From: Ornithomonoglobus_A sp045612845
GTDB lineage: Bacteria > Bacillota > Clostridia > UBA1381
Reading direction: 5' to 3'
NCBI GenBank assembly: GCA_045612845.1
Contig: JAZKZV010000012.1
Location: 145,265-209,264, forward strand
DNA: 64,000 bases
Shown: positions 7,765 to 15,996 of the stretch, piece after piece
Numbering within the stretch: the first letter of the stretch is position 1
How the letters are laid out: each line of letters starts with the position of its first letter
Notes under the pieces: model-generated
What the model saw: the letters and a program-made list of their open reading frames with translations, nothing else
The model's database searches: none
Told to the model about the DNA's origin: nothing
Made by a program: the position numbers and the translations under genes

Positions 7765-9900
7765 ATGGAAAGAAAATTAGATGGACACAAACGAATCTCG
7801 GAGCACGGTGAACTCTTTATCTGGATGCAACTTCTTGGTCTTGACAGAGATTTGCCCGACTATGGTATTACCGAGTGGAAAGAGCGTATGGGCTTTACAC
7901 CAGATGGTGTTTGCTTATTCTTACCGCATTCTGACGTTATAAACGAACACACAGATATGGAAAAGGAGTTTGAGCTTCATCCTGATGATTGTTCATACTG
8001 TGCTATTCCGCGTAATGCAATCCGTGAGCGTCAACCATGGACAAATTACGATTTGCGCGGTGCAGCAAAGGAACTTAAAAAAGCAGGTATTGCACCTTAT
8101 TTAAGTATTCAAGGTGCTGAATATAAAAATGCATTCCATCGCGAATGGATTACAGACCATCCCGAAATACATGCGTTCTTTACCGATGGTTCACGCAGAT
8201 CCATGTATGTTTTAAAAAGATTTACAGATGGTACATATTACGAAGATTTCTTTATAGATAAGCTCTGTAAAACCCTTGTTGATTATGGCTTTGACGGAAT
8301 ACAGCTTGCAGACCAGTTCTGTCCGCCCGGAGGCGTTACACATAACTGTGATTTCTCAACAGATATGATGGAGCAGTTCTTTACTCATACAGGTATAACA
8401 CCACCTCAGAATATTATCGATTCTATGGGCAATGATGATGGTGATATGATTAAGATGCGTGGCGAATGGGTTTGGAAAAATGTAAGAGCAGATTGGTTGT
8501 TATTCCTTACATGGCGTTGGGAGGGCTTCTGTAAAAAGCTTTGCGATGCAGTTCATGCAATTGGTAAAAAGGTTATAACTCTTGCGGTTTATCTAACAGA
8601 CCCGTTAGAAACAATATACTCATTTGGTGTTGATATAAAGCGTTTCGCAAAAGCGGGCGTTGACTACATTATGCCAAATACACTTCCTACAAGTGTGTAT
8701 TTTAACGGACGTGAAGAATCGTTCTGGAGATATATGGCAACAATTCCGCTTAACTCTGCTTTCCTTGAGGGTACCGAGCAATTATGCATGCTTGGTGTTA
8801 AGGACTCTACAGAGGAATGGGATGCAATTCAACACGCACCATGCGAATTCCAACGCGACTTATATACAATTTTAGGTCAACAAGAAGTTAAGGATGATGA
8901 ATTTAAGCGTGCTGCAGACGGAATAATGATTTGTCTTGGCGATGCCATAGAACAAAGAGAATGGCAGGAAATGAGAAAACACTTTGATGTTGCATATCAC
9001 CATGATATAGAAAGTATTATTACTCCAGTTGTGCTATGGTCGGATGCGGAAATGTATAATTCACTTCCCGAAATAATTAAAAGCGGCAGATGGTCTACAT
9101 ATAAATTTGTGTACGAAACTGCAAACCATGGTACACCATGCGGTGCATCTGTAAGAATTGAAAATATAAATTCTGCAAAGAGTACAATTTTTGTGCCAAA
9201 CTTTGACTTACTCCCGGAAAATGAGAAGAAGATTGTTGCGGCATATTCAAACGGACCGGTTGTTGCAACAATACCTGCAGATTATGAGGTGGGTGCATAT
9301 GGAATAAAACCAGTTATATCATTTACAGATAAAACTGCAAAATTCCCGATGACAGTAATTGCATTTGGTGCAGAGGCAACTGATGAGCTTCGCGCTCAGA
9401 TTGAGGCATGTCTTGCAACTCCGGATGTTGAACCGGAACCGCCATTTTCAATTGACGAGATACCAACATGGGCATACACACTCGATGACTCAGTACCATA
9501 TATAAAGCATGCAACAGGCTTTTTAAATGCTCTTGCGTACTTGCTATATCATATAAATGATGCAAATATACCATTTACTACAAGCTGTAAAATTGTAAGC
9601 GAATATGGTACAATGTGCAGTTATCCTAACGTAGTATATAAGCTTAAAAACGGAAAATACCGTGTATTCTTATATAACCCTGACAGAAATAGATATCGTA
9701 AGGCCAACATTATATCTGATAAAGGTATTACTGATGCAAAGGTTGTGAGCCACTTCCCGCAACTCCCTGTAAAATACAATAATCAGGGTAAGAGTTATGT
9801 ACATAACTATGAGGATGGAGATAATAAGGTGTATAACGATTTTACAACAAAGGTTATGCCTGCAGGTGTTACAATAGTAGATGTTACTATTGCAGAATAA
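7765..9900 (+). CDS. Large TIM-barrel hydrolase, glycosidase-like, function unknown
   Basis: This 711-residue cytoplasmic protein has no signal peptide. The N-terminal half looks like a glycosidase clan-A barrel: strands with LRGAAKELKKAGIAPYLSIQG, YGFDGIQLADQF, GKKVITLAVYLTD and GVDYIMPNTLP. The second half resembles the class-I-glutamine-amidotransferase-like and beta-sandwich domains that follow the barrel in GH42-type enzymes (STIFVPNFDLLPENEKKIVAAY, about residues 475-495). I cannot name the family or assign the catalytic acids with confidence. Position after the phosphotriesterase-like gene and an AGGAGG ribosome site support co-expression. Confidence 0.75.
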   Translation: MERKLDGHKRISEHGELFIWMQLLGLDRDLPDYGITEWKERMGFTPDGVCLFLPHSDVINEHTDMEKEFELHPDDCSYCAIPRNAIRERQPWTNYDLRGAAKELKKAGIAPYLSIQGAEYKNAFHREWITDHPEIHAFFTDGSRRSMYVLKRFTDGTYYEDFFIDKLCKTLVDYGFDGIQLADQFCPPGGVTHNCDFSTDMMEQFFTHTGITPPQNIIDSMGNDDGDMIKMRGEWVWKNVRADWLLFLTWRWEGFCKKLCDAVHAIGKKVITLAVYLTDPLETIYSFGVDIKRFAKAGVDYIMPNTLPTSVYFNGREESFWRYMATIPLNSAFLEGTEQLCMLGVKDSTEEWDAIQHAPCEFQRDLYTILGQQEVKDDEFKRAADGIMICLGDAIEQREWQEMRKHFDVAYHHDIESIITPVVLWSDAEMYNSLPEIIKSGRWSTYKFVYETANHGTPCGASVRIENINSAKSTIFVPNFDLLPENEKKIVAAYSNGPVVATIPADYEVGAYGIKPVISFTDKTAKFPMTVIAFGAEATDELRAQIEACLATPDVEPEPPFSIDEIPTWAYTLDDSVPYIKHATGFLNALAYLLYHINDANIPFTTSCKIVSEYGTMCSYPNVVYKLKNGKYRVFLYNPDRNRYRKANIISDKGITDAKVVSHFPQLPVKYNNQGKSYVHNYEDGDNKVYNDFTTKVMPAGVTIVDVTIAE

Positions 9901-9917
9901 TATATAATAGATTTAAT

Positions 9918-9957
9918 TGGTGATTAAGGATTTGGTAAATAAGAGCATCAATCACCA
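9918..9957 (+). other. Intercistronic hairpin without a T run
   Basis: TTGGTGATT pairs with AATCACCA around a loop of about 20 bases, between the large hydrolase and the creatinase-like gene. There is no T run, so it is more likely an mRNA-stabilising or processing structure than a terminator. Confidence 0.4.
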
Positions 9958-9999
9958 TAAATATAATTCAAAAATTTTAAGTATAAGGAGAGGTAAATT

Positions 10000-11193
10000 A
10001 TGAATTATCCAACAATCCAAGCAAGTGAGTATCAACAAAGAGTTGACGCTCTACGTAAAGTTATGGCACAAAATGGTGTAGACCTTGTAGTAGGTTTTTC
10101 TAACCTATTGGAAATAGGTATTGTTCGTTACTACTGTGGTTTTGCACCGGTTAACGAAAGCTCTGCCATTGTTATTCCAGCTGAGGGAGAAGTTACAGTA
10201 TGTTCAGGACAAGCATCTTATGACTATTGTCTGCTTCAGAACAAGCTCGAAAAGAGCAACATTGCTATTTTACCTGAAATTGGTGAAGTAAGTGGTTTTG
10301 AGTATGATACTGAGGGGCAACTTGACTTTGAGGAGCTGTTTAACAGAGTAAAATCAGCAAATCCATATGTTAAGAAAATTGGATTTATTGGTGCGTTAAT
10401 ATTCCCATCAGTTATTATGAATAAGCTACAAAAGGTATTTTCAGATGCGCAAATTGTTAACTTTGATGCAGAACACTATGAGCAAAGAATTATCAAGAGT
10501 GCTGCAGAAATAGAAATTTTAAAGACTAACTGGGATATGACAACACAAATGTTCGAAAATGTTGTTCCTCAAATTCAGGTAGGAATGACAGAACGTCATA
10601 TCGGCGGTTTGTTTGAAGGTGAAATGATGAAGCTTGGTGCAGAAAGCTATGTTCAATCATTTGCACCAATGGTAGCAACAGGTCCCGTAAACTCGCACAT
10701 CAGTATGTCAAGAAATACATTAAGACAAGTTAAGGAAAGCGAAATGATTAACCTTGCAGCGGGTGTATCTTACGAAGGCTATAACGGTATCATATGCAGC
10801 CCTGTTGTTCTTGGCGAAATCCCTGCAAAAATTAAGGATGCAGTTATGTGTGCATATGATGCACTTAACTATGCTTCAGACAAAATGAAACCGGGTGTTC
10901 CTTGTGATGTTGTTCTTAACGCTTACACAGACTACTTAACAAAGTATAATTACATAGAATACTGTCCGTATGGAAGCTTACACAGCACAGGTATGCTTGA
11001 GTGTGAGGCGCCAATATTCACAGTTAACAATAAGCGTGTTATAGAAGAAAATATGACAATATGTATAGATGCATACTTCAAGGGTATGGAATGGGGTTCA
11101 TTCCGTATAGAAGACTGTTATTTAATAACAGATAAGGGCGCTAAGAGAATGACAAAATATAACGACACTGCAATTCCTAAGATGTTTAAATAA
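10000..11193 (+). CDS. Creatinase/aminopeptidase P-like (M24) protein lacking metal-binding aspartates
   Basis: The 397-residue protein has the two-domain layout of creatinase and Xaa-Pro dipeptidase: an N-terminal domain (about 1-165) and a pita-bread domain (about 170-390). In metallopeptidases the latter has ligands Asp, Asp, His, Glu, Glu. Here the Asp positions read NLAAGVSYEGYNGIICS, so both Asp are missing, while HSTGMLECEAP keeps the His and the FRIED motif keeps the last Glu. Creatinase itself works without metal, so a creatinase-like C-N hydrolase is more likely than a peptidase. It follows the large hydrolase by 99 bases and precedes the ASRT gene by 22. Confidence 0.82.
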   Translation: MNYPTIQASEYQQRVDALRKVMAQNGVDLVVGFSNLLEIGIVRYYCGFAPVNESSAIVIPAEGEVTVCSGQASYDYCLLQNKLEKSNIAILPEIGEVSGFEYDTEGQLDFEELFNRVKSANPYVKKIGFIGALIFPSVIMNKLQKVFSDAQIVNFDAEHYEQRIIKSAAEIEILKTNWDMTTQMFENVVPQIQVGMTERHIGGLFEGEMMKLGAESYVQSFAPMVATGPVNSHISMSRNTLRQVKESEMINLAAGVSYEGYNGIICSPVVLGEIPAKIKDAVMCAYDALNYASDKMKPGVPCDVVLNAYTDYLTKYNYIEYCPYGSLHSTGMLECEAPIFTVNNKRVIEENMTICIDAYFKGMEWGSFRIEDCYLITDKGAKRMTKYNDTAIPKMFK

Positions 11194-11215
11194 TTAAAAT
11201 TACGAGGTGATAAAA

Positions 11216-11584
11216 ATGGCAAAAGGAAAGAAGAATTGGGTATTCTGTGATGGTTATTTACCACCAAAGGGAGATAATCCGGAATTTGAGGGCCACGAGG
11301 CACTTATGATGACCAATCTTGAAAATAAGAAGGCTACTATAGAATTATCATTCATATTCGAAGACAAAGAACCAATAACAGGTATTATGTATGAACTTAA
11401 TCCGATGAGAACAACATGCGTAAGACTTGATAAGCCGCTTGGTAAAGACGGAATTATGCTTGGTGAATCAGTTCAATATACTGTATGGGTAAAGAGTAAT
11501 GTACCTATTTGTGCTTGTTTTGGAAGACTTGATGTAAGACAGACAAATATGGCATATTATAGTGTTGAAAGCTTTACATTCTAA
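11216..11584 (+). CDS. ASRT-family (sensory rhodopsin transducer-like) small-molecule-binding protein
   Basis: This 122-residue protein matches the Anabaena sensory rhodopsin transducer family along its length: KNWVFCDGYLPP at the start, GHEALMMTN, a central DKEPITG, the RTTCVRLD strand, and DVRQTNMAYYS near the end, corresponding to the LDSRQ region of ASRT. No rhodopsin gene is in the window. Family work has proposed that ASRT is a tetrameric beta-sandwich that binds small molecules and often sits with sugar or amine catabolism genes. Here it closes an operon of hydrolases, so a ligand-binding or accessory role in that pathway is inferred. GAGGTG lies at good spacing before the chosen ATG. 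Confidence 0.88.
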   Translation: MAKGKKNWVFCDGYLPPKGDNPEFEGHEALMMTNLENKKATIELSFIFEDKEPITGIMYELNPMRTTCVRLDKPLGKDGIMLGESVQYTVWVKSNVPICACFGRLDVRQTNMAYYSVESFTF

Positions 11585-11589
11585 TTTAA

Positions 11590-11617
11590 AAAAACAAGGG
11601 GAATTCCCCTTGTTTTT
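11590..11617 (+). terminator. Bidirectional terminator between convergent genes
   Basis: AAAAACAAGGGG and CCCCTTGTTTTT form a perfect 12-bp stem around AATT. Each side ends in a run of A or T, so it serves both the ASRT gene and the M20 peptidase gene. Confidence 0.9.
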
Positions 11618-11620
11618 GTT

Positions 11621-12769
11621 TTAAAGATACCTAAGAATTATTTCGCCTACAATTTTTAAGCCTGTCAAAATACTGCTTTTTACTATATATTCTTCTCTCG
11701 TATGTGCACCTTTGCCCAGGTATGTTCCCACACATATAGCGGGAACGCCTAACGACATCGGGATGTTTGCATCTGTAGAGCCTGATTCCCTTTTACATAT
11801 GATATTTGAATGTTTTTCGCAAATTATCTGTGCTTGTTGTATCATTTCTTCGAGTAGAGCTTCGTCAACATTACTTGCACATGGGCGAATTCCAACGGTC
11901 TCTACATTGATTTTTGCATTATAACAATTTTGAATGTTTTTTATCTCACTTTCAAAAAACTGTTTCATTTTATCTATACAAGCAGCAGAATCGGAGCGGT
12001 ATTCGTACATGAATGATGCATTTTGTGCAATGGTATTAACAGATGTTCCTCCCTCTATAACACCGACGTTATATGTGGTTTTGGAGTCGTTTTCTTTTGG
12101 TATAACACATTTATTAAGCCTGCAAATCAATTCAGCTGCAATAACTATTGCATTTTCATTTCCAAAGTTATTAAACGAATGTCCTCCCTCAGTTTTTATG
12201 GATATTTTATATCTGTGTGAGCCTACGCATTTGCATATAATTTCATCATATGTTGCATCAAAGGTATATAAACGTTTTATTCTGCCCTCGTAGTCAGACA
12301 TTATTTGTTTTACACCTTTAAGGTTTCCCAAACCCTCCTCGCCGGAGTTTGCAACAAACAAAATTCCCTGCTTTGGGGATAGGTTATTTTTTACAATGTA
12401 TTTAATAGTCATAAGCATCATAACCAGACAAATGGTATCATCGCCGACACCGGGAGAGTATATATTATCTTCGTCTGTATGATATGGCATCGGCTCTGTC
12501 ATATCAGGGAAGACCGTATCAGTATGTGCCATAAATACAATAATATCATCACAGTTGTCGCAATTCATGGGATATACAACATTTAAGGCATCGTCAATTA
12601 TAACACCATTTGCGCCATTTTCCATGAGCCATTTTTTACAAAACTTTGCACGTTTTTCTTCGTAATTTGATGGTGCGGGGATTTTACAAATAGTTTCTAA
12701 AAGCTTTAGTGTTTCATACTTTGTATCTTCAATATATTTTAAAAATTCTGCGGGTAATTCAAAATTCAT
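11621..12769 (-). CDS. M20-family metallopeptidase
   Basis: The 382-residue protein has the M20 di-zinc pattern: AHTDTVFPD (first His and Asp, near residue 80), GVGDDT (bridging Asp, near 112), SGEEGLGN (catalytic Glu and ligand Glu, near 148), TFDAT, and a C-terminal GAHTREE (last His). A dimerisation domain lies in the middle (GGHSFNNFGNENA). Relatives include peptidase T-like tripeptidases, DapE/ArgE and carboxypeptidase G2; which substrate applies cannot be told. It is the second gene of a minus-strand pair with the CapA-type protein, 16 bases downstream of it. Confidence 0.92.
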   Translation of the reverse strand: MNFELPAEFLKYIEDTKYETLKLLETICKIPAPSNYEEKRAKFCKKWLMENGANGVIIDDALNVVYPMNCDNCDDIIVFMAHTDTVFPDMTEPMPYHTDEDNIYSPGVGDDTICLVMMLMTIKYIVKNNLSPKQGILFVANSGEEGLGNLKGVKQIMSDYEGRIKRLYTFDATYDEIICKCVGSHRYKISIKTEGGHSFNNFGNENAIVIAAELICRLNKCVIPKENDSKTTYNVGVIEGGTSVNTIAQNASFMYEYRSDSAACIDKMKQFFESEIKNIQNCYNAKINVETVGIRPCASNVDEALLEEMIQQAQIICEKHSNIICKRESGSTDANIPMSLGVPAICVGTYLGKGAHTREEYIVKSSILTGLKIVGEIILRYL

Positions 12770-12785
12770 ATTGTCCTCCTATATA

Positions 12786-14072
12786 TTACCAACTACATTC
12801 AACAATTCCATCTTTTAATTCCATCTTAACGCCATATGGAGCTGACATATCAGCCAATCGTTTAATAAATTGTGCATCCTTTGCAACAACTGGCAATCCT
12901 GATGTGGATTTGTTCTCGTTTTGTGAACATGTAACAGGTAAAAGCTCAAGCTTGGAGAGCTTTCCGTCCTCCATTTCCCAGTAGGGGATTATAGTTTCGG
13001 AATTGATTTTATCAAACATAAGTCCCCTCGTGAAATTGTTTGAACGTTTCTTTAACAGTTCATGGACAGTTGCATCTGAGGTTAAGTTTTGCTTAGTGTA
13101 AAAATCCTCCGGTGCGGCACTTACGCTGTATAGTTGAAGTATAAAATCACCAAGTGAATAGAAGATTGGTCGTTCCTTGTACACTTCAATCGGACGTAAA
13201 ACGTGAGGTCCATGCCCAATTACAGCGTGTGCACCCGCATCAATGCATCTGTGTGCAAAATCCCTTAAAAAGTCAGGTGCATTATTTAAAGTATCTCCCA
13301 TCATTTCGTGCGAATGCACAGAAATTAAAATGTAATTTGCCTGAAGACTAGCCTCGTATATTGCTTTTAAAACACGACTCACATCTTCCTCGTTATTTTC
13401 CATAATATAGCCCGGTTTATCGCCCAACTTAAAGCGTACAGACTCTATTTCGCATATATCCTCAGGCGGTTTTTGACTATACCCTTGGGCAATATATAAA
13501 TTTTCCTCTTCATTTGCGCTGGTTTTTTCGCTTATTTCTTTTACCTTTTCAAAATCATCTTTTTCCACAATAATTGTTTTGGAAAGTCTTAGACCATTTA
13601 TTCCGGGTCTTCCGGGGAACAGACGTGATTGCTCGCCTGCCATCATGGCATGGTTAAAACTTGTATTTACACTTATAAGCGCCACTCTGCCAGATGGTGT
13701 ATCAAGATAACAAGGCGCACTTGCCTCTCCGAGATTTTTGCCTACACCGCTATGTACAATACCATATTCATTTACATAATCTATGGTTTTTAACATTCCG
13801 TCATACGAAAAATCCATTGCATGGTTATTGTTAAAACTTGTCATATTAAAGCCATAATCAAGAATATCTCCAAAATTTTCGGGATTGGTTCTCATATATG
13901 TACCGCCCGAAAATTGGGAAGCATAACATTCACCGATGCGGTTTATTGTGGTTTCAAAATTAAAAAAATTTGCATCGCCTTGTTTAATAAAATCTACTAT
14001 TTTTTGCATACCCTCATAATTTTTTGGTATCCTTTGTTGAATCAGTGCATCACCTGCGGCAGTAAACTTCAA
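12786..14072 (-). CDS. CapA-family metallophosphatase-like protein
   Basis: This 428-residue protein belongs to the CapA/PGA_cap family, which has a calcineurin-like metallophosphatase fold and is linked to poly-gamma-glutamate synthesis or other amide ligations. Motifs include the AAGDALIQ start (usually GDxM/L), NFETTI, FNNNHAMDFS, HSGVGK, SVHSHEMMG near residue 253 and GHGPHVLRP near residue 285. There is no signal peptide or anchor, unlike capsule-associated CapA, so it probably acts in the cytoplasm on a small substrate. It is co-transcribed with the M20 peptidase and diverges from the LysR gene across a region with a 20-bp palindrome. Confidence 0.88.
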   Translation of the reverse strand: MKFTAAGDALIQQRIPKNYEGMQKIVDFIKQGDANFFNFETTINRIGECYASQFSGGTYMRTNPENFGDILDYGFNMTSFNNNHAMDFSYDGMLKTIDYVNEYGIVHSGVGKNLGEASAPCYLDTPSGRVALISVNTSFNHAMMAGEQSRLFPGRPGINGLRLSKTIIVEKDDFEKVKEISEKTSANEEENLYIAQGYSQKPPEDICEIESVRFKLGDKPGYIMENNEEDVSRVLKAIYEASLQANYILISVHSHEMMGDTLNNAPDFLRDFAHRCIDAGAHAVIGHGPHVLRPIEVYKERPIFYSLGDFILQLYSVSAAPEDFYTKQNLTSDATVHELLKKRSNNFTRGLMFDKINSETIIPYWEMEDGKLSKLELLPVTCSQNENKSTSGLPVVAKDAQFIKRLADMSAPYGVKMELKDGIVECSW

Positions 14073-14149
14073 TTAGCACACCTCCATCGTTTATTTATAA
14101 TCAGTATATAATATATTTATATATTTGTAAAGAATCTCCTCATATGGTC

Positions 14150-14178
14150 TTGCCATAATTTTAAAATTATGGTAAAAT
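14150..14178 (+). promoter_or_regulatory. LysR gene promoter with embedded 20-bp palindromic operator
   Basis: TTGCCA and TAAAAT are 17 bases apart. The perfect palindrome CCATAATTTTAAAATTATGG (14153-14172) covers the space from inside the -35 to the base before the -10, so a bound protein would block RNA polymerase. It lies between divergent genes, as expected for LysR autoregulation. Confidence 0.7.
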
Positions 14179-14210
14179 AAAGTTAGCATATTTTAAAAAG
14201 AGGTAAGATT

Positions 14211-15062
14211 ATGGAGATTTTACAATTAAGATATTTTTTAGAGAGCGCCAAAAATGAAAGTTTTGCAAAGACTGCTCAAAAATTTATGGTGCCGTCTGCT
14301 TCTGTTTCAGCATCTGTAAAACGTTTGGAAACCGAGCTTGGGTGTCAGCTCTTTCACAGAGCTTCCAATAAAATAATTTTAAATGATAAGGGGAGGGCTT
14401 TTAAGGAATCACTCTCTGTTGCGTTTAGTGAAATAGACAGTGTAATAGACAGATTAACATCTCATACTACAGATACGCGTAATATAAAAATTTTAGTACG
14501 TTCTATGCGTAATACAATAACGGACTATATTGTTGAATATAAGTCTAACCATCCTAACATTGTTTTTAATACCGTATTTGATTTTGATAATACAGATATA
14601 GAAGATTACGACATTATCATTGATGAGCGTACTGACAGGTATAAAAATTACGAAAGGTATGATTTATTTAAAACTAAAATTAAATTGTGTGCAGCCTCAT
14701 CCGATCCTTTGTGTGGAAAAAAACTTATGTTAAAACAGTTATCTCAACAACCGTTTGTATCCATTGGTGAGCATAACGGTATGCACGAAATGTTTGTTAA
14801 TGCATGTAAGCGTGAGGGTTTTACGCCTAAAATAGTTGTACACTGTAATGATTTGAAGTGTAACAGAAAATTTATTAAATCAGGTATAGGCATCGGACTT
14901 TGCAGGGCATATCCGTGGGGAGAAAAAACGGACGGGATAAGTATGTTAGATGTCAGCGATTTTAAAGAAACACAAACTATTTGTTGCTATTACAAAAAAG
15001 AATTTGCATATGGCAATATTGAACACTTTATAAAATTTTTAAAGAAGAAGGTTAATGAATAA
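14211..15062 (+). CDS. LysR-family transcriptional regulator
   Basis: The 283-residue protein has a typical N-terminal winged helix-turn-helix (residues 1-60: LQLRYFLESAKNESFAKTAQ, then SASVSASVKRLETELG) and a shortened C-terminal co-inducer-binding domain (about 85-280). LysR proteins usually control a divergent target and themselves. The divergent minus-strand CapA/M20 pair and the downstream phosphatase-superfamily gene are the natural targets. The inducer is unknown. Confidence 0.92.
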   Translation: MEILQLRYFLESAKNESFAKTAQKFMVPSASVSASVKRLETELGCQLFHRASNKIILNDKGRAFKESLSVAFSEIDSVIDRLTSHTTDTRNIKILVRSMRNTITDYIVEYKSNHPNIVFNTVFDFDNTDIEDYDIIIDERTDRYKNYERYDLFKTKIKLCAASSDPLCGKKLMLKQLSQQPFVSIGEHNGMHEMFVNACKREGFTPKIVVHCNDLKCNRKFIKSGIGIGLCRAYPWGEKTDGISMLDVSDFKETQTICCYYKKEFAYGNIEHFIKFLKKKVNE

Positions 15063-15079
15063 TTGTTTGATAATTTACA

Positions 15080-15108
15080 TTGACATTGCGCCGAAATTAT
15101 ATTATTAT
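15080..15108 (+). promoter_or_regulatory. Sigma-A promoter for the alkaline-phosphatase-superfamily gene
   Basis: TTGACA, 17-base spacer, TATTAT, directly after the LysR stop codon. Confidence 0.7.
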
Positions 15109-15148
15109 GTATTTGTAAATTATCTATTGTAAAGAAGGGAACATTACT

Positions 15149-15946
15149 ATGTCTGAACACTATAATAAATATCCATTAAAACATTTTGCTGCGACTGTTG
15201 CCGAATGTATGGAATTAACACTTCCTGATACATATGCACCTCCCATTGGATGGCTTTGCGACATTCTTAAAGAACGGTTGGGAGAAAAGGCTGACCGTGT
15301 TGTTTTATATCATGCTGATGCAGTAGGGTTATACATATGGCAAAAGTACACTAATTTGTTTGCGCCTGTATACAAGAACACAACGGTAAATCTTCCATTT
15401 ATAAGTACAATTCCGTCTGTTACTCCGGTAGCTCACGCATCTATGTACGCAGGAATAGACCCCGAAGAGCACGGAATACAATCATATACACGTCCACAGC
15501 TGACATGCGATACAATGTTTGACCAACTTGTTAAAGCAGGCAAGCGTGTAGCAATAATCGCAATGACAGATTCAACATTCTTGCATATTTTTAAAGGCAG
15601 AGATATTGATTACTTTGAAGTAAAAAATGCAGTAGAAATAAAAGAAAAGGCTATTGAGTTAATCAGAACAGACGAATATGATGTTATAAGCATACATACA
15701 TTTGAGTATGATGATGCATCCCACGCTTTTGGACCTGAATCCAGACAGGCGTTAAATGCGGTTTCTATAGAGGCTGAAGTTTTTGCAGAAATTGTTGACG
15801 AATTAAGAAAATTTGCGGATAAGCATCGAATTCTATATACATACTCTCCTGACCATGGCCAACATCTTACCGATGGAGGCACCGGCAGCCATGGAAGTGA
15901 GAAAACAGAGGATATGAATATTATTCACTTTTTTGGTACTATATAA
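15149..15946 (+). CDS. Small alkaline-phosphatase-superfamily hydrolase
   Basis: The 265-residue protein resembles type I phosphodiesterase/nucleotide pyrophosphatase-like members of the alkaline phosphatase superfamily. The nucleophile segment PSVTPVAHASMYAG (near residue 90) is followed by PEEHGIQ. Later metal-site motifs are YDDASHAFGP (Asp and His), SPDHGQH and GSHG. It is shorter than typical NPP enzymes (about 400), with no signal peptide, so it is probably cytoplasmic with a minimal cap. The substrate is unknown. It has its own promoter and a strong shared terminator. Confidence 0.82.
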   Translation: MSEHYNKYPLKHFAATVAECMELTLPDTYAPPIGWLCDILKERLGEKADRVVLYHADAVGLYIWQKYTNLFAPVYKNTTVNLPFISTIPSVTPVAHASMYAGIDPEEHGIQSYTRPQLTCDTMFDQLVKAGKRVAIIAMTDSTFLHIFKGRDIDYFEVKNAVEIKEKAIELIRTDEYDVISIHTFEYDDASHAFGPESRQALNAVSIEAEVFAEIVDELRKFADKHRILYTYSPDHGQHLTDGGTGSHGSEKTEDMNIIHFFGTI

Positions 15947-15948
15947 AT

Positions 15949-15987
15949 AAACTAAAATGCCCGTCTTTAAGACGGGCATTTTAGTTT
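15949..15987 (+). terminator. Bidirectional 17-bp hairpin terminator
   Basis: AAACTAAAATGCCCGTC and GACGGGCATTTTAGTTT form a perfect stem around TTTAA between convergent genes. Flanking A and T runs allow use from both sides. Confidence 0.92.
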
Positions 15988-15996
15988 ATTTGCATT

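Noticed and set aside
9918..9957. Terminator splitting the accessory operon
   Set aside because: The hairpin has no T run on either strand, so read-through to the creatinase-like gene is expected.
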